Source: Kangiellaceae bacterium (GTDB lineage Bacteria > Pseudomonadota > Gammaproteobacteria > Enterobacterales > Kangiellaceae). Taken from it: DNA of 5,797 nucleotides. The notes beneath the pieces were generated by a model. The model saw nothing but the letters and a program-made list of their open reading frames with translations. It ran no database searches and had not been told where the DNA came from. The stretch spans positions 1 through 5,797 of the forward strand of contig JASBTO010000205.1 in assembly GCA_030148365.1 (NCBI GenBank). The letters run 5' to 3'. Positions 1 through 4,915 of this stretch are shown piece by piece (the stretch's first letter is position 1; every line of letters starts with the position of its first letter). Made by a program: the position numbers and the translations under genes.

Positions 1-366
1 CAGGTTCGCTACCACCGGCTTGACGCCCTGATGGGGGGAAGGGCGGGTCAGCAAACTGGCCCGGGGCAACAAGGCAACGACGATGCCGGCGGCTTTCTCG
101 TCGGCTCGAAAAATCACCCTGTCGCCGCACACCGGGCTGCCGATATTCTGGCGCAGATAACAGCGATGCAGGTGATGGTCGCCGTCGGCCAAATCCACCT
201 GATTGCCGAAACGGCTGACGATAACGCCTTCCTGCTCGGGGCCAAGGTGGCTGTCATCAATGGGAGCGGCGGGGTTATTGGCCTGATTACCGGCTCTGGC
301 GATGGTCCTTGCCCGGGCTTGGCCGAGCCGGGTTTTTTGTTGTTTGGTAAGGCGCTTCTTGGCCAA
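1..366 (-). CDS. rsgA: Ribosome small subunit-dependent GTPase A (RsgA), N-terminal part, cut by window edge
   Basis: RsgA is a circularly permuted GTPase that binds the 30S subunit late in its maturation and helps release assembly factors. Only the first 122 residues are present, against about 330-350 for the family. They cover the basic N-terminal tail (MAKKRLTKQQKTR) and the OB-fold that contacts 16S rRNA, with family signatures EGVIVSRFG, HRCYLRQNIGS, CGDRVIFR and the end motif LTRPSPHQGVKPVVANL. The GTPase and zinc domains lie outside the window. The start is read as TTG at 366-364, because a TAA stop lies in the same frame at 375-373 and the tail just after TTG matches RsgA N-termini; no in-frame ATG follows. 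No Shine-Dalgarno sequence is visible before it, so translation probably depends on ribosomes finishing the dehydratase gene six bases upstream. Identity is firm; the exact start is slightly less so. Confidence 0.93.
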   Translation of the reverse strand, partial: MAKKRLTKQQKTRLGQARARTIARAGNQANNPAAPIDDSHLGPEQEGVIVSRFGNQVDLADGDHHLHRCYLRQNIGSPVCGDRVIFRADEKAAGIVVALLPRASLLTRPSPHQGVKPVVANL

Positions 367-372
367 AATAAA

Positions 373-741
373 TTATTCGCTGACGACTTTCGGACCGAAG
401 TCACCGGCATCAAGCAGCGCGTCTACTTTCGCGGCGCAGATTAGATCGTTGATACCCAGGCCATTGATGTCGTGAGTCGTAAAGCGCACCAGGCAATGGC
501 CATAGCCGACTTCCAGATCCGGATGGTGGGCTTCCTTGTTGGCAATCCAGGCAACGGCATTGACGAAAGCCATGGTGTGATAATAATTCTTGAAACGGAA
601 ATCGCGGCAAATTTCATGATTGTCCTGATCGTGTTGCCAGTCCGATAATTCGCCGGACAAGGCCGTGTCGATTTCATCCGAATCAAGAGGTTTGCGGGAG
701 TCGTCATCGTGTTGGCAATTGCGGGATTTCAAGGCTTGCAT
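373..741 (-). CDS. phhB: Pterin-4a-carbinolamine dehydratase (4a-hydroxytetrahydrobiopterin dehydratase)
   Basis: This 122-residue protein belongs to the PCD/DCoH family (COG2154), which dehydrates 4a-hydroxytetrahydropterin to quinonoid dihydropterin and so recycles the cofactor of aromatic amino acid hydroxylases. It shows the family core: FRFKNYYHTMAFVNAVAWIA (about 48-67), the active-site motif EAHHPD with His72 and His73, and TTHDINGLGINDL with the third histidine, His90. The first 20 or so residues are polar and not conserved. The length is slightly above the usual 95-118. The ATG at 741-739 is preceded by AGGA with 8-base spacing. No phenylalanine hydroxylase gene is in the window, so the symbol is given at family level only; some bacterial members occur without any such hydroxylase and their role is less clear. 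It appears to be co-transcribed with rsgA, with a gap of six bases. Confidence 0.9.
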   Translation of the reverse strand: MQALKSRNCQHDDDSRKPLDSDEIDTALSGELSDWQHDQDNHEICRDFRFKNYYHTMAFVNAVAWIANKEAHHPDLEVGYGHCLVRFTTHDINGLGINDLICAAKVDALLDAGDFGPKVVSE

Positions 742-749
742 AATCGGGG

Positions 750-753
750 TCCT
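750..753 (-). promoter_or_regulatory. Ribosome binding site of the dehydratase gene
   Basis: AGGA read on the minus strand lies 8 bases before the ATG at 741-739. It supports this start for the dehydratase and contrasts with the lack of such a site before rsgA. Confidence 0.6.
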
Positions 754-771
754 GTTCGCTTGCGGATTTAC

Positions 772-810
772 CGGGTAGGATTGTTTCTGTAGTGGCCGTT
801 ATACTACCCG
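772..810. repeat. Inverted repeat in the divergent control region
   Basis: CGGGTAG at 772-778 and its exact reverse complement CTACCCG at 804-810 are separated by 25 bases. They sit between the leftward dehydratase–rsgA pair and the rightward orn. The right arm overlaps the best -10-like element in the region. The start-to-start distance of 32 bases is close to three helical turns, which would suit a dimeric or looping regulator. A 7-base match in a region this size can also arise by chance. Confidence 0.35.
800..805 (+). promoter_or_regulatory. Candidate -10 element for orn, overlapping a divergent one
   Basis: TATACT at 800-805 matches the sigma-70 -10 consensus at five of six positions and would place transcription start about 40 bases before orn. 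No good -35 hexamer lies 16-18 bases upstream; TTGTTT at 781-786 leaves a spacer of only 13. On the minus strand the same bases give TATAAC (803-798), also five of six, for the dehydratase–rsgA pair, again without a clear -35. The location between two divergent genes makes a promoter likely, but the exact element is weakly supported. Confidence 0.35.
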
Positions 811-839
811 ATTTTCCCGGCCAGCCCAAAGCGGCCGAC

Positions 840-845
840 AAGGAG
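840..845 (+). promoter_or_regulatory. Ribosome binding site of orn (decides its GTG start)
   Basis: AAGGAG lies 5 bases before the GTG at 851. It is the strongest Shine-Dalgarno match in the window and fixes a GTG start for orn. Confidence 0.8.
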
Positions 846-850
846 CCAGC

Positions 851-1435
851 GTGACCGCCGACAAAAATAATCTGATCTGGATCGACCTGGAAATGACCGG
901 CCTTGACCCGGACTCGGATCGCATCATCGAGATTGCCACCATCGTCACCGACAAGGATCTGAATAGTCTTGCCGAAGGCCCGGTGCTGGCCATTCATCAG
1001 CCAGCAGAGATCCTGGACGGGATGGGCAGCTGGTGTCAGGAACAGCACGGCAAGTCGGGCCTGACCGAAAGGGTCAGGGCGAGCAGTGTGTCGGAGCAGG
1101 ACGCGGAGCAACAAACCATCGAGTTCCTGGAGCAATGGGTGCCGGCCGGCAAATCGCCCATGTGTGGCAACAGTATCTGCCAGGATCGTCGTTTCATGGT
1201 GCGTTACATGCCGGCGCTGGAGCGCTACTTTCATTATCGGCATATTGACGTCTCGACGCTGAAGGAGTTGGCGGCCCGATGGCAACCGGAAGTGCTCAAG
1301 GATCTGAAAAAACAGGGCAGCCACCTGGCCCTGGATGACATCCGCGATTCCATTGCCGAATTGCGCCACTACCGTGAATACTTTATCCGGGACTTTTCCG
1401 AATCCGCCACCGCGGAGCCTGACGACCGGTCATGA
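851..1435 (+). CDS. orn: Oligoribonuclease (DEDDh 3'-5' exoribonuclease)
   Basis: Orn degrades short RNA products, chiefly dinucleotides such as pGpG from cyclic-di-GMP breakdown, to mononucleotides, and is often essential in gammaproteobacteria. It acts in the cytoplasm as a homodimer. The 194-residue product has all five DEDDh residues at the E. coli numbering: Asp12 and Glu14 in WIDLEMTGLD, Asp112 in GNSICQDRRF, and His158 and Asp163 in SHLALDDIRDS. LDVSTLKEL-type sequence appears as IDVSTLKELAARW (132-144). It is about 13 residues longer than the 181-residue E. coli protein, through an acidic, probably disordered tail (SESATAEPDDRS). The GTG start follows a strong Shine-Dalgarno site. The stop overlaps the nnr start by four bases (ATGA), indicating coupled translation. 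Confidence 0.97.
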   Translation: MTADKNNLIWIDLEMTGLDPDSDRIIEIATIVTDKDLNSLAEGPVLAIHQPAEILDGMGSWCQEQHGKSGLTERVRASSVSEQDAEQQTIEFLEQWVPAGKSPMCGNSICQDRRFMVRYMPALERYFHYRHIDVSTLKELAARWQPEVLKDLKKQGSHLALDDIRDSIAELRHYREYFIRDFSESATAEPDDRS

Positions 1436-2973
1436 GCTTGCCGGGTCAACCCCTGTACGACACCGCCGGCATCCGGGTCCTGGAAGAGTGCGCCATCGAA
1501 GCCGGCCGGCTTCCCTCTCTCGAGTTGATGGAGCGGGCCGGTGCCGCTGCCTTTGCCCGATTGCGCAGCCGCTGGCCGGCGGCAAAAAAATTGCTGGTCG
1601 TTTGCGGCAAGGGCAATAACGGTGGTGACGGTTATGTTGTGGCCCGGCTTGCCAAAGATGCGGGCCTGGAAGTCACGGTGGCCTATCTCACCGATCCTGC
1701 GGCCCTCGTCGGCGATGCGGCCATGGCTTTCGCCAAGGCGCAACTCTCGGCGGTCGACTATGAACCCTTCCACCCCGAACTGTGCCCGCGGGCCGACCTC
1801 GTGGTGGATGCCGTACTCGGCATCGGCATCAAGGGTGCGGTACGGCCGCCGGCCCGGCAGGCCATCGCGGCGATAAACGGCAGCGGCAAGCCGGTTTTGG
1901 CGCTCGACTTGCCCTCTGGTCTGGATGCCGACACTGGCGCCATCGCGGGCGGCGAAAACGAAGGCACGGCCATCCGGGCCGCCGCGACCGTGACTTTTCT
2001 GGCGCTGAAGCCGGGATTGCTGACGGGCGCGGCGCCGGATCTGGTGGGCGAACTCTGGCTTGAAACTCTGGGGATTGATGAACCGGGTATGCCCGGGCAT
2101 GGGGATCGCGATACCGGCGATCCGCGAGTTCGCCGGGTGACTTACGAGGACTTTACCCATCTCCTTCCACCACGAGACAAGGTCAGTCACAAGAACCGCT
2201 TTGGTCATGTGTTGATTGTCGGTGGCGACCGGGGCTTTGGCGGTGCTGTCTTGTTGGCCGCCGAAGCGGCAGTCCGGACCGGTGCCGGTCTGGTAACCGT
2301 CGCGAGTCGGGAGCAGACCTGTGGCGCGCTGCTCGGGCGGCGACCGGAAATCATGTGCCGGGCTCTGGACAAGGCCACGCAACTGTCGGGCCTTGGCCAA
2401 CAAGCGACCGTACTGGTGGTCGGGCCGGGTGCCGGCCAGGACGCATGGGGACAGGAACTGATCAAGCAGGCCCTGGGGTTCGAGGGACCACAGGTCATCG
2501 ACGCCGATGCGGTGAATTATCTGGCCAGCGAGGGACTGCCCGCAAAGGCCGGGGACGCCGGTCGCCGGATCCTGACCCCGCACCCTGGCGAAGCCGCCCG
2601 CTTGCTGGACACGGATACAAGCGCAATTGCGGCGGATCGCCTCGCAGCGGCCCGCCAAATTGCCCGGCAGTTCGGCGGTATCTGCGTGCTCAAGGGGGCC
2701 GGTACGGTGATCGCTGATGACGACGGCAAGACATTCATCGTGACGGACGGCAATCCGGGCATGGCCAGCGCGGGAATGGGCGATACCCTTGCCGGCATTA
2801 TCGGCGCCTTGCTCGCCCAGGGCCTCGGGACTTTCGAGGCGGCCGCCCTTGGCGTCTGCCTGCACGCACGGGCCGGAGACCTGGCCGCCCGGCAGGGTGA
2901 GCGGGGCTTGTTGGCATCGGATCTGATGCCTGCCATCCGGCAACTGGTTAACCCGGATCGGCTGACGCCATGA
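1432..2973 (+). CDS. nnr: Bifunctional NAD(P)H-hydrate repair enzyme (epimerase / ADP-dependent dehydratase)
   Basis: Nnr repairs NADHX and NADPHX, hydrated forms of the coenzymes. The N-terminal YjeF domain interconverts R and S epimers and the C-terminal domain, related to ribokinases, dehydrates the S form with ADP. The 513 residues match the usual two-domain length (E. coli about 515). The epimerase half (about 1-225) carries GNNGGDG (61-67), VLGIGIKGAVR (128-138) and DLPSGLDADTG (159-169). The dehydratase half (about 236-507) carries HKNRFGHVLIVGG (253-265), GPGAG (331-335), DADAVN (357-362), TPHPGEAARLL (382-392), LKGAGT (420-425) and the phosphate-binding NPGMASAGMGDTLAG (441-455) with the likely catalytic Asp451. 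No close Shine-Dalgarno site precedes it, so the four-base overlap with orn probably drives initiation. It likewise overlaps tsaE by ATGA; the nnr–tsaE pairing is common in proteobacteria. Confidence 0.97.
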   Translation: MSLPGQPLYDTAGIRVLEECAIEAGRLPSLELMERAGAAAFARLRSRWPAAKKLLVVCGKGNNGGDGYVVARLAKDAGLEVTVAYLTDPAALVGDAAMAFAKAQLSAVDYEPFHPELCPRADLVVDAVLGIGIKGAVRPPARQAIAAINGSGKPVLALDLPSGLDADTGAIAGGENEGTAIRAAATVTFLALKPGLLTGAAPDLVGELWLETLGIDEPGMPGHGDRDTGDPRVRRVTYEDFTHLLPPRDKVSHKNRFGHVLIVGGDRGFGGAVLLAAEAAVRTGAGLVTVASREQTCGALLGRRPEIMCRALDKATQLSGLGQQATVLVVGPGAGQDAWGQELIKQALGFEGPQVIDADAVNYLASEGLPAKAGDAGRRILTPHPGEAARLLDTDTSAIAADRLAAARQIARQFGGICVLKGAGTVIADDDGKTFIVTDGNPGMASAGMGDTLAGIIGALLAQGLGTFEAAALGVCLHARAGDLAARQGERGLLASDLMPAIRQLVNPDRLTP

Positions 2974-3443
2974 TCGGCAACCTGTGCCGTGACTTGTCTG
3001 ACGCTGAAGCCACCGAGGCCTTTGGCAAGTCCGTGGCGGGGGCGGTAACGGCGCTCCGCATTGACAGAGCCGTGGTGATTTACTTGTTCGGCGAGCTGGG
3101 TGCGGGCAAGACCACCTGGGTACGGGGATTCCTGCGCGGTCTCGGTCACGAGGGGGCGACCAAAAGCCCGACCTACACGCTGGTGGAGCCCTATCAGTGC
3201 GGGGGCCGGGATATCTACCATTTTGATTTGTACCGGCTGGCGGATCCGGAAGAGTTGGAATATCTCGGGATCGGTGAGTACTGCCACGACCAGGCCATCC
3301 TGATTTTTGAGTGGCCGGATAAGGGACGCGGTATGATTCCTGCGCCGGATTTGTGTCTGCAACTTGATTACTTATCGGATGGGCGACATGTCATTGTCAC
3401 CAGCGAAAACCTGGAGTTGATGGCGGAAATAGCGTCGCTGTAG
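2970..3443 (+). CDS. tsaE: tRNA t6A threonylcarbamoyladenosine biosynthesis ATPase TsaE
   Basis: TsaE is the small ATPase that works with TsaB, TsaD and TsaC to make N6-threonylcarbamoyladenosine at position 37 of ANN-decoding tRNAs; it is thought to reset the TsaB–TsaD complex after each cycle. The 157 residues compare with 153 in E. coli. Visible motifs are the Walker A loop GELGAGKTT (41-49), the switch-like SPTYTLVEPY (66-75), IYHFDLYRL (82-90), EELEYLGIGEY (94-104) and FEWPDKG (113-119). The ATG overlaps the nnr stop by four bases and no separate ribosome binding site is obvious. The protein ends with a TAG at 3441-3443, followed by a 130-base gap before amiB, so this may be the last gene of the orn–nnr–tsaE unit or read through into amiB. 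Confidence 0.97.
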   Translation: MIGNLCRDLSDAEATEAFGKSVAGAVTALRIDRAVVIYLFGELGAGKTTWVRGFLRGLGHEGATKSPTYTLVEPYQCGGRDIYHFDLYRLADPEELEYLGIGEYCHDQAILIFEWPDKGRGMIPAPDLCLQLDYLSDGRHVIVTSENLELMAEIASL

Positions 3444-3573
3444 CGACCGGGTAGTTGTCTGGCGGCAGGCGGGCCGCGGGATCCCGGCTCCGGATGTTTC
3501 CCGCACTATTACGCGCGGCACTACACGAGCGCGCAATTTTGTGCCAAAATCGCAGGTAATATCAGCAGTTTAA
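3444..3573. other. Intergenic region tsaE–amiB with several small palindromes
   Basis: This is the only sizeable gap in the rightward series. It holds a perfect 10-base palindrome CGGGATCCCG (3477-3486), a GC hairpin with arms GCGCG (3513-3517) and CGCGC (3530-3534), and an AT-rich inverted repeat ATTTTG/CAAAAT (3536-3541 and 3545-3550) with a 3-base loop, flanked by GCG and CGC. None is followed by a run of T, so no intrinsic terminator is called. TAATAT at 3557-3562 could be a -10 for amiB but lacks a matching -35. The drop in GC content just before amiB is compatible with a promoter. Confidence 0.4.
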
Positions 3574-4911
3574 ATGCGCATTATGGGGAATGGGGTGAAG
3601 ACAAGACTGGGGCTGGGAATATTGTTGTTTCTCGGACTTGGCACAGTGGCGCAGGCGTCCGTGGTCAAGGGCCTGCGTTTCTGGCAATCGCCGGAGAGCA
3701 CCCGGGTCGTGCTGGATCTGAGTACCCCCACGGATCACAAGCTGCTGGTGCTTGATAATCCCCACCGCATCGTACTCGACCTGCCCCGCGCCAGCCTCGC
3801 CGTCGATGTCGAACATCTGGAGATCAGCAGCAGCCTCATCAGGGCCGTCAGAGCCAACCGTGAGGAAGGCCTCGATCGGCTCCGTATCGTGCTGGAACTC
3901 AAGGAAGCCGTTGAGCCGAAAAGCTTTACCCTGAAGCCATTCCAGCAATATGGCGACCGGCTGGTGGTGGACTTGTTCAACAAGAAACGCACGGCCTCCG
4001 TACCCCCGCCGAGCGTCACGCCGGCCGGCGATCGGGATATCGTGATCGCCATTGACGCCGGTCACGGCGGCGAGGATCCGGGCGCCGTCGGCCAAAAGGG
4101 CACCTACGAAAAACATGTGACCCTGCAAATTGCCCGACAACTCAAAAAAGCCATCGACGCGGAACCGGGACTGAGTGCGGTGTTGACCCGGGATGCCGAC
4201 TATTTCGTGAGCCTGCGTAATCGCACTGACATTGCCCGCAAGCACCGGGCCGATCTGTTTATCTCCATTCACGCCGACAGTGTTCGCAACCGATCCGCCC
4301 GCGGTGCTTCGGTATGGGTGCTGTCCACCCGCGGGGCTCGCTCGGAAATGGGCCGGTGGCTGGAAACAAAAGAGAACAGTTCTGATCTGCTCGGTGGTGT
4401 CGACAACAGTCTGAGCCTTGGCGACAAGGATCCGGGTATCGCCGAGGTGTTGCTGCAGTTGTCCATGGATTATGCGGTGGGCGCCAGTTATGAGGTGGCC
4501 AACGAAGTGCTGCACCGGATCAAGACTGCAGTACCCAGAATGCACAAGAATCAGGTTCAGGAAGCGGCTTTTATTGTTCTGAAAAATCCCGACATCCCCT
4601 CCCTGCTGTTTGAAGCGGCTTTTATTTCCAACCCGGGCGAAGAGAAGCTGCTCAAGGATCCTTCCTACCAGCGCAAGATGGCAGCCTCCCTGATGGACGG
4701 TATCAAGGCCTATTTCCGGGCCAACCCGCCGGACGCCAGCCATTACGCGAGCCTGTACAAGCAGAACCGTTATGTGATCCGCCGTGGCGATACCCTGTCG
4801 GGAATCGCCCAGCGCTATCGCGTGTCCGTCGGCAGCTTGCGGCAAGCCAACAAACTCAAGAGTGACCGCTTGCTGGTCGGCCAGCAGCTGCTGATCCCCG
4901 CGCCCAATTGA
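3574..4911 (+). CDS. amiB: N-acetylmuramoyl-L-alanine amidase, AmiB type (signal–AMIN–Amidase_3–LysM)
   Basis: This exported zinc amidase cuts the bond between muramic acid and the stem peptide and splits septal peptidoglycan during cell separation. In the 445 residues: a Sec-type signal peptide (to AQA, about residue 28, no twin arginine), an AMIN domain (about 29-135) for septal targeting, a proline-rich linker, the Amidase_3 domain (about 156-382) and one C-terminal LysM (about 399-442) for glycan binding. Zinc ligands are read as His164 in DAGHGGEDPGA, Glu179 in TYEKH and His233 in SIHAD; Glu347 in LLFEAAFISNP fits the catalytic glutamate. Residues about 265-328, starting KENSSDLLGGVD, match the inserted regulatory helix region of AmiA/B/C enzymes, which need a LytM factor such as EnvC or NlpD. 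E. coli AmiB lacks the LysM. The start is uncertain: ATG 3574, ATG 3583 and GTG 3595 are all in frame, and GTG 3595 follows GGGGA and gives a typical short signal peptide. Four bases separate it from mutL. Confidence 0.95.
   Translation: MRIMGNGVKTRLGLGILLFLGLGTVAQASVVKGLRFWQSPESTRVVLDLSTPTDHKLLVLDNPHRIVLDLPRASLAVDVEHLEISSSLIRAVRANREEGLDRLRIVLELKEAVEPKSFTLKPFQQYGDRLVVDLFNKKRTASVPPPSVTPAGDRDIVIAIDAGHGGEDPGAVGQKGTYEKHVTLQIARQLKKAIDAEPGLSAVLTRDADYFVSLRNRTDIARKHRADLFISIHADSVRNRSARGASVWVLSTRGARSEMGRWLETKENSSDLLGGVDNSLSLGDKDPGIAEVLLQLSMDYAVGASYEVANEVLHRIKTAVPRMHKNQVQEAAFIVLKNPDIPSLLFEAAFISNPGEEKLLKDPSYQRKMAASLMDGIKAYFRANPPDASHYASLYKQNRYVIRRGDTLSGIAQRYRVSVGSLRQANKLKSDRLLVGQQLLIPAPN
4561..4626 (+). 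repeat. 15-base direct repeat inside amiB
   Basis: GAAGCGGCTTTTATT occurs exactly at 4561-4575 and 4612-4626. Both copies are in frame and encode EAAFI (residues 330-334 and 347-351), 17 codons apart; the second contains the presumed catalytic glutamate. It is a repeat within a coding gene, not a mobile element. Confidence 0.9.
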
Positions 4912-4915
4912 CCGC

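Noticed and set aside
31..444. A 137-codon plus-strand open frame opposite rsgA
   Set aside because: The minus strand encodes a clear RsgA N-terminus from 366 and the dehydratase end; the plus-strand product has no recognised motif.
704..1369. A 221-codon minus-strand open frame opposite orn and the divergent control region
   Set aside because: orn shows every catalytic residue in the other direction, and the frame would cover both ribosome binding sites and the promoter region.
1369..2943. A 524-codon open frame on the minus strand opposite nnr
   Set aside because: nnr on the plus strand has all its family motifs along the full length. The antisense frame resembles no family I recognise, is rich in Arg, Gly and Ala as expected for the complement of GC-rich codons, and lacks a convincing start signal.
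3471..3490. Possible intrinsic terminator after tsaE
   Set aside because: The palindrome CGGGATCCCG has no loop and is not followed by a T run, so it does not meet the pattern of a rho-independent terminator.
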